A DNA stretch of 64,000 nt. It comes from Pseudomonas viridiflava (lineage in GTDB: Bacteria > Pseudomonadota > Gammaproteobacteria > Pseudomonadales > Pseudomonadaceae). Made by a program: the position numbers and the translations under genes. The notes beneath the pieces were generated by a model. The model saw only the letters and a list, made by a program, of their open reading frames with translations. It was not told the DNA's origin and ran no database searches. Shown piece after piece: positions 26,296 to 35,514 of this stretch (the first letter of the stretch is position 1; every line of letters starts with the position of its first letter). The stretch covers positions 62,001 through 126,000 of the forward strand of contig NZ_UUOC01000008.1 in the NCBI RefSeq assembly GCF_900590755.1, given 5' to 3'.

Positions 26296-29256
26296 TCACA
26301 CATCCGCCCGCATCGAATGATCCCCCAACATCCCGGTAATGATCGCCGCAGTATCCGCCCCGCCTGCAACCATACCGCCCGCGCCGACGGTCACGCCGTA
26401 GTGGTTGGCCAGGTCCACACCCGCAAGGTCAATGGCCTGAACCGAGCCGATTTCGATGGTGGAGACCAGGGTTTCGCCGCTTCCGGTAACTTTGAAGTGC
26501 AGAACATCATCCAGAGAATCCCCACCCGCGCCCAGCCCCTGCAGCAGCTTGGACAAGTCCAGCGTGTCTGCCCCTAAACTGAAATCGGTGACCAGATCCT
26601 GGCCCACATCCCCCGCCAGCCATTTGAAGGTGTCGTCGCCGCCCCCGCCGGTGAGGGTGTCGTTGCCCAGCCCGCCGATCAACACGTCATTGCCCAGCCC
26701 GCCATTGATGAAGTTGGCCTCGTAATCGCCGGTGAGGTGGTCATCGAAGTTCGAGCCAATCAGGTTCTGAATATCTATCAGGGTATCGACGCCTGCTCCG
26801 CCAGTGTCTTGCGGGTCGGTTTCGTAGGTGCTGACGGTGACACCCGATGACGCCAGCTCATAGCTGACGGTGTTGTTGCCAGCGCCGCCATCGAGCACGT
26901 CGTTGCCGGTACCGCTGAACAGCAGGTCGTTGCCGTTCTCGCCATACAGAATATTGTCGCCTGCTCCGCCACTGAGCACGTCGTTACCGTCGCCGCCGTG
27001 CAGGCTGTCGTTTTCGCTGCCGCCGAGCAGCACGTCGTCGCCCGTGGTGCCCAGCAAGGTGCAGCCTTCCTGATAGCTGATGGTCAGCGCCGCCGAATCG
27101 CTGCCGCCATGGGTATCCTTGACGGTGTAGAGGCTTTCATAGGTCGGCGTGTTATCCACGGCGCTGTAGTCGATGGTAAGGGTCAGCGAGTAATCCACTG
27201 AACTATGGGCTTCGCCATCGTCTGGCTGATTGACCAGCAGGATCCGATACACGCCGTCCTCAGTGGCCGTGAAGTTGCCGTTGGCATCGATCAGCTGGAA
27301 GCCACCGCCCTCCATTTGCCAGCCCACGCCAATGTTGTCCCCGGAGCTGCTGAGCGCAACGCTCACCGCCTCCCCGGCCTTGAGGTCCACGCTGTACAAA
27401 TCCTGGGCATTAGACGCAGCGGCGTTGTCGGCCCCAAGGTAACCATTGAGCACTACCAGCGCGGTCAGGTTGCCCGCGTTGAAAAAATCACTGCGTTGCA
27501 GGTTGTTCAGCTGGTTACTCAACTTGTTCTGATGCCCGGCAAAATCCAGGGTTTTGAGGCAGTCGTTGGAAAACCCTGCTCCGGCAGCCTGCCAGCCGGT
27601 ATTGAACACCGTCGGACTGGCGCTCAACGGGTCGCCGTTCGCCGAGATATCGTTGGCCACCAGCAAGGCCGAGGGCACTTCGATAGAGGGCGCCAGTACG
27701 TTGGTGATCACATGATCCGCCACGGCAGTCGGGCCCGGGGGGTCGACGACGGGGCTGCCGGACACGTGGATCACCAGATCGGCGCTGGCCAGGTCGTGGT
27801 CGTTGTCGCTGATCACATAACCGATGGTGACAGTCAGCGGGGCGCTGCTGGCGTCTGGCGGTGGCGTATAGCCAAACACGCCGGTGAGCATATTGACGGC
27901 CAATGCCGAGCCATCGTCAGCGGTGACAAAAAGCACATGGGTGACCGGGTCGAACACCGGAGCGGGTATCCCGGGAGCGACGCTCAACCCTGATTGCGGA
28001 TCGTAGCTGAACGTCACGCCGTCGAAGCAGATGGAGCTGACAAAGCCGCCATCAGCACCAAACGTCCCGCCTTCCAGCAGGCTCCCCCAAGTGGCAGCCG
28101 TCGACACACCATCGCAGGACAGCTCGGTGCTCGCCGTGACGTCGATAGGCGCCGCCACCGGGACATCGTCAACGATGCTGATTTGCAGGGTGCTGTTGGC
28201 CGCGTCGCCGTCAGTATCCCGAGCCGTGACGTCGATGGTTTCGCCCAACAGGTTCGTGCCGTTGCCATCGGCATGAGCGCTCGCGCCCACCAGCGTGTAG
28301 CTGTAACTGACCAGGCCGCTGGTCTGATCGTAATTTGTCACGCTGAAGACATTGCCCAGCGGTGTTTGCGTGCTCTGCGGGAAACCCGCTATGACGCCGC
28401 CATCAATGATGACCAGCCCGCCAACCACCAGGCTTTGCAGCCCGTCCGCCGCCGAGACGCTGAAGGTCCCGGTCTGGGTCAGCGCTGACGGATCGCTTGC
28501 CGAGCCGTCGCACAGGTTGGCTTCATCGAGGGTCAATGCGCCGTCGGACAGCTCCACGCCGTGATCCACGGGCGGGTCTACGGGTGGCTGTTCGATGGGC
28601 GGTTCAACCGGTGGCTCGACAGGCGGAATCACTACCGGGGGTTCAACGGGCGGCTCAACGGGCGGCTCCATCGGTGGATCAATCGGCGGATTGACCACGT
28701 CCGGCGGCACCACCACAGGCGGCTCGGCAATGGATGGCGCACTCGCCGAAGCACCGGGCTGCCCTTCAATGCGCCCTTCGGGAAAGATCGGCGCGGCACT
28801 CAGGCCCTCGGTGGGGAAACCGATGTCCGGTGTCACTTCGCCGCCCACTTCAGTCAGGAGCATGGCCGAATGACCGCCCCCTTGAGATGAATTATCCGCA
28901 GCGGGCGAGTCATTGGCGGGCGGCGCGGCCTGAAGATTAGCGCCGGCATCGCCAGCTTGCTGCGCCTGGGTGACATCCGCGGGTTGCGCCAGGGTCGGCG
29001 TCAGTTCGTCTGCGGTTGCTATATGGGCGGCGTGATGGGTAAGCAGCTGGGGCGTCAGTTGCAAACTGCTGCTTCGCCCCAGCGTCAGCTCGCCACCTCC
29101 GGCCAGATTGACGGCAACCGCCCCGCCCGCTCCGGTCTGCAATTGCTCGCCGGCAAACAGGCGCTCGCCCTCGATCACGATTCGGCGGGTGCCGTCGCTG
29201 GCCACCGCGAATACTTCGCCTACCACTTGTCGCACCGCCCCAATCACCCCGACCAT
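26296..29256 (-). CDS. LapA-like type I-secreted RTX adhesin with retention module
   Basis: A 986-residue secreted protein. Residues 1-~105 match the retention module of LapA/MapA adhesins (VIGAVRQVVGEVFAVASDG, EGERLFAGEQLQTGAGG). Then come an Ala/Gln-rich linker, a Pro-rich PPVEPP repeat tract at about 180-235, one T1SS-143/VCBS-like region (about 240-370), a further beta-rich part, RTX nonapeptides (about 735-905, GGDGNDVLSGGAGDN) and a C-terminal T1SS secretion signal ending in a VC_A0849-type region. LapA itself has thousands of residues of repeats, so this is a compact form. No exact [TAP]AAG protease site is seen; PAAD is at 118-121. It is divergent from its likely exporter operon. No lapD or lapG is in the window. 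Confidence 0.88.
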   Translation of the reverse strand: MVGVIGAVRQVVGEVFAVASDGTRRIVIEGERLFAGEQLQTGAGGAVAVNLAGGGELTLGRSSSLQLTPQLLTHHAAHIATADELTPTLAQPADVTQAQQAGDAGANLQAAPPANDSPAADNSSQGGGHSAMLLTEVGGEVTPDIGFPTEGLSAAPIFPEGRIEGQPGASASAPSIAEPPVVVPPDVVNPPIDPPMEPPVEPPVEPPVVIPPVEPPVEPPIEQPPVDPPVDHGVELSDGALTLDEANLCDGSASDPSALTQTGTFSVSAADGLQSLVVGGLVIIDGGVIAGFPQSTQTPLGNVFSVTNYDQTSGLVSYSYTLVGASAHADGNGTNLLGETIDVTARDTDGDAANSTLQISIVDDVPVAAPIDVTASTELSCDGVSTAATWGSLLEGGTFGADGGFVSSICFDGVTFSYDPQSGLSVAPGIPAPVFDPVTHVLFVTADDGSALAVNMLTGVFGYTPPPDASSAPLTVTIGYVISDNDHDLASADLVIHVSGSPVVDPPGPTAVADHVITNVLAPSIEVPSALLVANDISANGDPLSASPTVFNTGWQAAGAGFSNDCLKTLDFAGHQNKLSNQLNNLQRSDFFNAGNLTALVVLNGYLGADNAAASNAQDLYSVDLKAGEAVSVALSSSGDNIGVGWQMEGGGFQLIDANGNFTATEDGVYRILLVNQPDDGEAHSSVDYSLTLTIDYSAVDNTPTYESLYTVKDTHGGSDSAALTISYQEGCTLLGTTGDDVLLGGSENDSLHGGDGNDVLSGGAGDNILYGENGNDLLFSGTGNDVLDGGAGNNTVSYELASSGVTVSTYETDPQDTGGAGVDTLIDIQNLIGSNFDDHLTGDYEANFINGGLGNDVLIGGLGNDTLTGGGGDDTFKWLAGDVGQDLVTDFSLGADTLDLSKLLQGLGAGGDSLDDVLHFKVTGSGETLVSTIEIGSVQAIDLAGVDLANHYGVTVGAGGMVAGGADTAAIITGMLGDHSMRADV

Positions 29257-29677
29257 ATTCCCTCCTGATTCCGCAACAATCCGCTTCGTTTTTGTTACAG
29301 CAGAGCCTTATCTGCTGACTCTATAACCAGCTTTAAATCCGACAATTAATTAAACGACAAAATAACGTCACCCTACAGAACATGACTAATTTCCTTATAA
29401 ATCATGAAAATCCGCATGCGCCATGATCTTGCCACACACCCATCACAATCCGATCAGAGCCTATAAACGACTGTATTTACTGGTCAACCTGCAAATACAA
29501 TTGCTCGAATCTCAGAAAAACCATAAGTCTTTTTTGGTATAAGGCTTATGAAAAAACCGTCTTGCTTTCCTGCAAAGTTGTTCTTAGCTGTGATGTTACA
29601 AACCTGATACGGTTTTAGGCATGCAAATCGTCAGTTTTTTGGCAAAGCAGTTAATTATTACTTAGGGAGAAGTATTC
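29257..29677. promoter_or_regulatory. AT-rich divergent regulatory region of the adhesin locus
   Basis: 421 bases, visibly AT-richer than the flanks, between the divergent adhesin and tolC-like starts. It should hold both promoters. A CATAAG...CTTATG inverted repeat surrounds a T-rich loop at about 29522-29550. GGGAGAAG precedes the tolC-like ATG. I see no operator that I can name. Confidence 0.55.
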
Positions 29678-31033
29678 ATGCGCGATTTGACCCCGCTCTA
29701 CAGTGCAGTCGTGTTGGCGGTGGCCTGTGCCCAAGCGCAAGCCATGTCCTTGAACGAAGCTATTCAGAACACCATCGACAACCACCCGGAAATTCACGCC
29801 AGCAAAAACGATCGGTTATCCGCTGACGAGGAGGTGAATGTCGCCAAGGGCGGGTACCTGCCTAAAGTCGATCTGGTTGCCGCCTACGGCAGACAGCGCA
29901 CCGACAACCCCACCACACGAGCGCTTTACGGCAACGGCGACCGCGACCTGAACTACACCCAGTCGGAATTGCGCCTGCGCCAGTTGCTGTTCGATGGCTT
30001 CAACACGCCGAATGAAGTCGGGCGCACCAAAGCGGTGGTCGACTCCCGGGCCTACTACGTTCAGGGCACCTCTGAAACTCTGGCGCTGCGGGCCATCGAG
30101 GTTTACCTCGAAGTGCTCAAGCGTCGTGAGCTGCTGACGCTGGCCAAAAACAACCTGCAGGCGCATCTGCGTATCAACGACCAGATTGGTTTGCGCACCG
30201 AGCGTGGCCTGGGCAGCACCGCCGACCGCGACCAATCGGCGGCGCGACGAGCGTTGGCGGAGAACAATTTCTACACCGCACAAGTGGACCTGGCCGATGC
30301 CGAAGCCAACTTCTTCAGCGCTGTCGGGCGCATGCCGGATGAGCTGGATGCTCCGCCGTCGATCAAGGGCGAAGTGCCGTTGAGCCTGGATGCCGCCAAA
30401 CAAAGCATGTTGCTCAACAACCCCTACCTGAAGTCGGCACAGGCCGATGTGAACGCCGCCGAGAAGCAATACGAAATTGCCAAATCGCCGTTCTATCCGC
30501 GCTTCGATGGCGAACTGGCGGTAGGCGCCAACAACAATCTGCAAGGCGAAGAAGGCCACGACAACGAATGGCGCGCCGCCGTGGTGATGAATTACAACTT
30601 GTTCAACGGCAACCGCGACAAGGCCCGGCTGCGCTCGGATTCCTACAAGACCGGTCAGGCCATGGACATCCGCAACAACGCCCTGCGCATGCTCAATGAA
30701 AACCTCTCCCTGGCCTGGAACGCCATGACCAACGCCCGCCAGCAGACCCCCGCCGCCCGTGAATACGCACTGACCACCACCCGAGTGCGTAGCGCTTATC
30801 AGGATCAGTTCGGCCTTGGCCAACGCACCCTTCTGGACCTGCTCGACAGCGAGAACGAGCTTTACAACGCCAACCGGCGCTACACCGAAGTGCGCTACAC
30901 CGAGGAGTTCGCCATGTACCGCGTGCTGGCCACCGAAGGCGAGTTGCTGCGTAAACAGCGAGTGGTGTTGCCCGCTGAAGCCATCGCCCTGTCAGACGTC
31001 AAAAGCGACGTTCGCCTGCCGGAAATGAAATAA
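29678..31033 (+). CDS. TolC-family outer membrane channel of type I secretion
   Basis: A 451-residue TolC/LapE-like protein. A signal peptide of 22 residues (cleaved after AQAQA) is followed by MSLNEAIQNTIDNHPEIHASK, typical of the TolC start. Two long coiled-coil repeats follow, and LLDLLDSENELYNANRRYTEVRYTEEFAMYRVL marks the second. It forms the trimeric outer-membrane exit duct for the adhesin. It is first in a three-gene operon with the LapB- and LapC-like genes; ATG at 29678 has GGGAGA upstream. Confidence 0.92.
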   Translation: MRDLTPLYSAVVLAVACAQAQAMSLNEAIQNTIDNHPEIHASKNDRLSADEEVNVAKGGYLPKVDLVAAYGRQRTDNPTTRALYGNGDRDLNYTQSELRLRQLLFDGFNTPNEVGRTKAVVDSRAYYVQGTSETLALRAIEVYLEVLKRRELLTLAKNNLQAHLRINDQIGLRTERGLGSTADRDQSAARRALAENNFYTAQVDLADAEANFFSAVGRMPDELDAPPSIKGEVPLSLDAAKQSMLLNNPYLKSAQADVNAAEKQYEIAKSPFYPRFDGELAVGANNNLQGEEGHDNEWRAAVVMNYNLFNGNRDKARLRSDSYKTGQAMDIRNNALRMLNENLSLAWNAMTNARQQTPAAREYALTTTRVRSAYQDQFGLGQRTLLDLLDSENELYNANRRYTEVRYTEEFAMYRVLATEGELLRKQRVVLPAEAIALSDVKSDVRLPEMK

Positions 31034-31057
31034 CCGACCGCTCAAGGGAGTGCGCCT

Positions 31058-33214
31058 GTGACCACCATGGAACTGCCCTTACCCCTGGACAGCCGAGCAA
31101 GCCTGGATGATCCGTTGCTCGACGGTCTGTTGATCCTGTGCAAGCAGCATGGCTGCGCGGTCAGTCGCGCCAGCCTCAGCGCCGGCCTGCCCCTGATCGG
31201 ACAACGCCTGAGCGTTGATCTGCTACCCCGTGCCGCGGCACGTGCCGGGTTGCAGGCCCGCTGGCTGCGGCGCGAACTCAAGGCCATCGACCCGCTGAGC
31301 CTGCCGGTTCTGCTGCTCCTTGATGGCCAGCGTTGCGCGGTGCTCAGCCGTTGGGGCGAGGACGGGCGAGCGTTGGTCCTGCCCTGTGAAACCGACGGCG
31401 GCGAGCAATGGATGAGCGTCGAAGAACTGGCCAGACGCTACAGCGGCCAGGCCCTGTTTGCCCGTCCGCGTCACACTCTGGAAGACCTGCGCGCGCCGTT
31501 GGTACCGAGGGTCAAAGCCTGGTTTCGCGACACCCTCAAGCTGTCGCGCTGGCTGTACAGCGATGCGATTCTCGCCAGCCTGCTGATCAACGTACTGGGG
31601 CTGATGGTGCCTCTGTTCGTCATGCAGACCTACGACCGGGTGGTGCCCAATCAGGCCACTTCGACACTCTGGGTGCTGTCCATCGGTTTATTGGTAGGCA
31701 CCCTGTTCGAGTTGGGTTTGCGCATGATCCGCGCGCACCTGCTGGATCAGGCAGGGCGCAAGACCGATTTGATCCTGTCCGCCACGCTGTTCGAACGCAT
31801 CATCGGCATGACCATGAAAGCCCGCCCGGCCACCGTCGGCGGCTTTGCCCAGAGCATCCATGACTTTCAGGGGCTGCGTGAGTTTCTCACCGCCGTCACC
31901 CTGACCAGCCTGATCGATCTGCCCTTCGCCGCCTTGATGCTGGTGGTGATCGGTTTGCTGGGCGGCTGGCTGGTATTGATCCCGCTGATCGCCTTTCCAC
32001 TGACCATGCTGTTCGCCTGGATCATCCAGATTCGCCTGCGCGACACCGTGGAAAAAAGCCTGAGCCTGGGTGCCGAACGCCAGGGCCTGCTGATCGAAAC
32101 CCTAGGCGGCCTGGAAACCCTCAAAGCCTGCGGCGCCCAGAGCCAGCGTCAGCACCAATGGGAAACCACCCACGGCGCCCTGACCCGGCTCGATGGCCAC
32201 GCCCGCAACCTCGCTGCCCTGGCCAGCAACGGCACGCTATTCGTCCAGCAGTTCTCCGGCATGGCGACCATCGTCGCCGGGGTCTACAGCATCATCGCTG
32301 GCAATCTCAGCGTCGGCGCCCTGGTGGCCACTTACATGCTTGGCAGCCGGGTGCTTGCGCCACTAGGGCAAATCGCCGGGTTGATCACTCGCTACCAGCA
32401 AGCGCGCCTGACCATGACCAGCACCGATGCCTTGATGGCGTTGCCTCAGGAACGCGAGCCGCTGCAAAAGCCTCTGGAGCACAGCACATTGCTCGGCGCG
32501 CTGGCGCTGGATCAGGTGAGTTTTCGCTACTCGGCCAAAGGCATGCCAGCGCTGTCGGAGGTGAGCGTGCAGATTCGCCCCGGCGAGCGCATCGGCATCA
32601 TCGGCCGTAGCGGTTCGGGCAAAAGCACCCTTGCGCGTTTGCTGATGGGCTTCTATGAGCCGGATGACGGGCAAGTGCTGCTGGACAACCTGGACCTGCG
32701 GCAACTGGACGTCAGCGAGGTTCGGCAGCAGATCGGCTACGTCGCCCATGACTTGCCGCTACTGGCCGGCAGTCTGCGGGACAACCTGACCCTGGGCGCG
32801 CGTCAGACCAGTGATTCGCGAATGATCGAAGTGGCGCGTTTTACCGGCGTCGATGAGCTTGCCCTGCGCCACCCGCAAGGTTTCGACCGGCCGGTGGGCG
32901 AACGTGGGCAATTGCTTTCCGGCGGGCAGCGTCAGGCGGTTTTGCTGGCTCGGGCGCTTTTGCTCGACCCGCCGATCCTGTTGCTGGACGAACCCACCAG
33001 CCACATGGACAACGCCAGCGAAGACCAGCTTCGCCAGCACTTGTACAACCTGCTGCCCGGCAAGACGCTGCTGCTGGTCACCCATCGCATGTCGATGCTG
33101 ACCCTGGTGGACCGCCTGCTGGTCATGGACAACGGCAAAGTCATCGCCGACGGTCCCAAGGACGCTGTTATCCAGGCACTGCGCAACGGCCAGGTCGGCC
33201 CCGCCTCGGTTTAA
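31058..33214 (+). CDS. Type I secretion ABC transporter, LapB-like
   Basis: A 718-residue permease/ATPase. An N-terminal C39-like domain (about residues 15-140) is followed by a six-helix membrane domain (about 160-440) and an ATPase: Walker A IIGRSGSGKST near 515, signature LLSGGQRQAVLLARAL near 620, and Walker B ILLLDEPTSHMD near 641. In the C39-like domain the expected catalytic Cys/His pair is not intact (RCAVLSRW where a His is expected), so it should bind, not cleave, its substrate, as in RTX exporters. The start is GTG with AAGGGAG upstream. Energises adhesin export. Confidence 0.93.
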   Translation: MTTMELPLPLDSRASLDDPLLDGLLILCKQHGCAVSRASLSAGLPLIGQRLSVDLLPRAAARAGLQARWLRRELKAIDPLSLPVLLLLDGQRCAVLSRWGEDGRALVLPCETDGGEQWMSVEELARRYSGQALFARPRHTLEDLRAPLVPRVKAWFRDTLKLSRWLYSDAILASLLINVLGLMVPLFVMQTYDRVVPNQATSTLWVLSIGLLVGTLFELGLRMIRAHLLDQAGRKTDLILSATLFERIIGMTMKARPATVGGFAQSIHDFQGLREFLTAVTLTSLIDLPFAALMLVVIGLLGGWLVLIPLIAFPLTMLFAWIIQIRLRDTVEKSLSLGAERQGLLIETLGGLETLKACGAQSQRQHQWETTHGALTRLDGHARNLAALASNGTLFVQQFSGMATIVAGVYSIIAGNLSVGALVATYMLGSRVLAPLGQIAGLITRYQQARLTMTSTDALMALPQEREPLQKPLEHSTLLGALALDQVSFRYSAKGMPALSEVSVQIRPGERIGIIGRSGSGKSTLARLLMGFYEPDDGQVLLDNLDLRQLDVSEVRQQIGYVAHDLPLLAGSLRDNLTLGARQTSDSRMIEVARFTGVDELALRHPQGFDRPVGERGQLLSGGQRQAVLLARALLLDPPILLLDEPTSHMDNASEDQLRQHLYNLLPGKTLLLVTHRMSMLTLVDRLLVMDNGKVIADGPKDAVIQALRNGQVGPASV

Positions 33215-33228
33215 AAGGAGAAGCACTC

Positions 33229-34578
33229 ATGCCCGCGACACACATCCCGCGCTACTTCAATCCGCGCCTGCGTGAAGAAATCGAATTCATGCCCTACCTC
33301 GCGGGCGCCATGGCCCAGGACACGCCGCGCAAATCACGCCTGACGGTATGGGTCGTTGCAACGCTGATGCTGACCGCGTTGGTCTGGGCGAAATTCGCCG
33401 TCCTCGAAGAAGTGACCATGGGCGAAGGCAAAGCGATTCCGTCCAGTAAAGTGCAGGTGATCCAGAATCTGGAGGGCGGCATCGTCACCGAGATATTCGT
33501 CCGTGAAGGGCAGCTTGTGAACAAGGGCGAAACCCTGTTACGCCTGGACGACACGCGCTTTCGCTCCAACAAGGGCGAGAGCGAGGTGGATCGCGTCACC
33601 CTGACCGCCCAGGTAGAACGGCTATCGGCAGAGGCTGAGGGGCGGCCCTTCAAGCTACCCGCTGAAGTGATTGCCAAGGCACCTCAGGTGGCCGCCGACG
33701 AGCTGGCGCTGTATCAGTCTCGCCAGCAACGCCTGCGCAGCGAGCAGCGCACATTGAATGAGCAACTGCGGCAGAAGACTCAGGAACTGGCGGAGTTTCG
33801 CGCCAAGCAGGAGCAGTACCGCAGCAGCCTGGGGCTGGTCCAGCAAGAGCTGAACATGTCGACGCCGCTGGTGACTTCGGGGGCGGTTTCGCCGGTAGAG
33901 ATTCTCAGGTTGCGACGCAGCGCGGTGGAGATTCGCGGTTCCATGGACGCCACCACCCTGGCGATTCCTCGGGCGGATTCGGCTATCAACGAGATCAAGA
34001 GCAAGGTGCAGGAATCGGAATTTGCCTTCCGCTCCGATGCCTCGAAAGAGCTGAACGAAAAGCGCTCGGACCTGGCGAAAATCACAGCCACCAGCATCGC
34101 CATCGATGACCGGGTGACCCGCACCACCGTGGTGTCGCCGGTGCGCGGCATCGTCAAGATGCTCAAGGTCAACACCATCGGCGGCGTGGTCCAGCCTGGC
34201 AGCGATCTGGTGGAAATCGTGCCGCTGGAAGACAACCTGTTGATCGAAGCCAAAGTGCGGCCGCAAGACGTGGCTTTTCTGCACCCAGGCCAGAAAGCCA
34301 TGGTCAAGTTCAGCGCCTACGACTACACGATTTATGGCGGCCTGCCCGCTAAACTGGAACTGATCGGCGCCGACACCACCACCGACGACAAGGGCAACAG
34401 CTTCTACCTGATCCAGGTTCGCACCGACCGCAACCACCTGGGCAGCGATGCCAAGCCGCTGCTGATCATCCCCGGCATGACTGCGACGGTGGACATCATT
34501 ACGGGGGAGAAAAGCGTGCTGGATTATTTGTTGAAACCGGTATTGAAAGCCCGGACCGAGGCGTTGCGGGAGCGGTAG
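33229..34578 (+). CDS. Type I secretion membrane fusion protein, LapC/HlyD-like
   Basis: A 449-residue HlyD-family adaptor. A short cytoplasmic N-terminus is followed by one membrane helix (about residues 37-60), a lipoyl half (SSKVQVIQNLEGGIVTEIFV), a long coiled coil (about 105-280), the second lipoyl half (TTVVSPVRGIVKMLKVNTIGG) and a C-terminal beta-barrel (VKFSAYDYTIYGGLPAKLEL). It links the LapB-like ABC protein to the outer membrane channel. AAAGGAG lies eight bases before the ATG, 14 bases after lapB. Confidence 0.93.
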   Translation: MPATHIPRYFNPRLREEIEFMPYLAGAMAQDTPRKSRLTVWVVATLMLTALVWAKFAVLEEVTMGEGKAIPSSKVQVIQNLEGGIVTEIFVREGQLVNKGETLLRLDDTRFRSNKGESEVDRVTLTAQVERLSAEAEGRPFKLPAEVIAKAPQVAADELALYQSRQQRLRSEQRTLNEQLRQKTQELAEFRAKQEQYRSSLGLVQQELNMSTPLVTSGAVSPVEILRLRRSAVEIRGSMDATTLAIPRADSAINEIKSKVQESEFAFRSDASKELNEKRSDLAKITATSIAIDDRVTRTTVVSPVRGIVKMLKVNTIGGVVQPGSDLVEIVPLEDNLLIEAKVRPQDVAFLHPGQKAMVKFSAYDYTIYGGLPAKLELIGADTTTDDKGNSFYLIQVRTDRNHLGSDAKPLLIIPGMTATVDIITGEKSVLDYLLKPVLKARTEALRER

Positions 34579-34604
34579 GAATTTCTAGATATTGCACAGA
34601 GTTC

Positions 34605-34630
34605 TGTAGGAGCTGCCGAAGGCTGCGAAC
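34605..34630. repeat. Lone REP arm (TGTAGGAGCTGCCGAAGGCT family)
   Basis: A single TGTAGGAGCTGCCGAAGGCT arm with GCGAA and no partner nearby. It sits directly before the tandem array. Confidence 0.8.
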
Positions 34631-34660
34631 AGCGGTAGATCAGAAAGACCGAGTTTCCAA

Positions 34661-35493
34661 GTGGGACCGGCTTTAGCCGGGAAGAGGCCAGTACATCCTC
34701 CCGATATCTATCGTCTGACACTCGGCCTTCCCGGCTAAAGCCGGTCCCACTAGTAGAGTGCATTGCAGGCCAGCATAGATCTCCCACAGAAGACCGCGTT
34801 CCATGTGGGACCGGCCGGGCGGCGTTCCGCTTCAGCCGGGAAGAGGCCCGTACATCCCCCCGATATTTGTCGTCTGAAATGCCGCCTTCGCGGCTAAAGC
34901 CGGTCCCACTAGTAGAGCGCATTGCCGGCCAACATAGAATTTCCCACAGACGACCGCGTTTTCCATGTGGGACCGGCTTTAGCCGGGAAGAGGCCAGTAC
35001 ATCCCCCCGATATTTGTCGTCTGAAATGCCGCCTTCCCGGCTAAAGCCGGTCCCACTAGTAGAGTGCATTGCAGGCCAGCATAGATCTCCCACAGACGAC
35101 CGCGTTTTCCATGTGGGACCCGCTTCAGCCGGGAAGAGGCCCGTACATCCTCCCGATATTTGTCGTCTGAAATGCCGCCTTCGCGGCTAAAGCCGGTCCC
35201 ACTAGTAGAGTGCATTGCAGGCCAGCATAGAATCTCCCACAGACGACCGCGTTTTCCATGTGGGACCGGCTTCAGCCGGGAAGAGGCCCGTACATCCTCC
35301 CGATATCTATCGTCTGAAACTCAGCCTTCCCGGCTAAAGCCGGCCCCACTAGTAGAGTGCATTGCAGGCCAGCATAGATCTCCCACAGAAGACCGCGTTC
35401 CATGTGGGACCGGCTTCAGCCGGGAAGAGGCCCGTACATCCACCCACTATTTATCGTCCGAAATACCGCCTTCCCGGCTAAAGCCGGTCCCAC
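34661..35493. repeat. Tandem array of six REP doublets
   Basis: Six head-to-tail units start at 34661, 34805, 34967, 35113, 35260 and 35404 (spacings 144, 162, 146, 147 and 144). Each has an inverted pair of GTGGGACCGGCTTTAGCCGG-type arms around about 45 bases with CAGTACATCC or CCGTACATCC and ATCTATCGTCTG. A linker of about 55 bases follows, with TAGTAGAGTGCATTGCAGGC and CGACCGCGTTTTCCAT. Unit 2 has an inserted GGGCGGCGTTCCG in its left arm, which accounts for its extra length. This fills almost all of 34579-35514; nothing else is seen there. Confidence 0.92.
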
Positions 35494-35514
35494 GGGAGCT
35501 GTGCAACCCTCAAA

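Noticed and set aside
34661..35493. CRISPR-like spacing of repeated units
   Set aside because: The units are 144-162 bases, repeats and 'spacers' are both conserved, and each contains an inverted REP pair. No cas genes are present.
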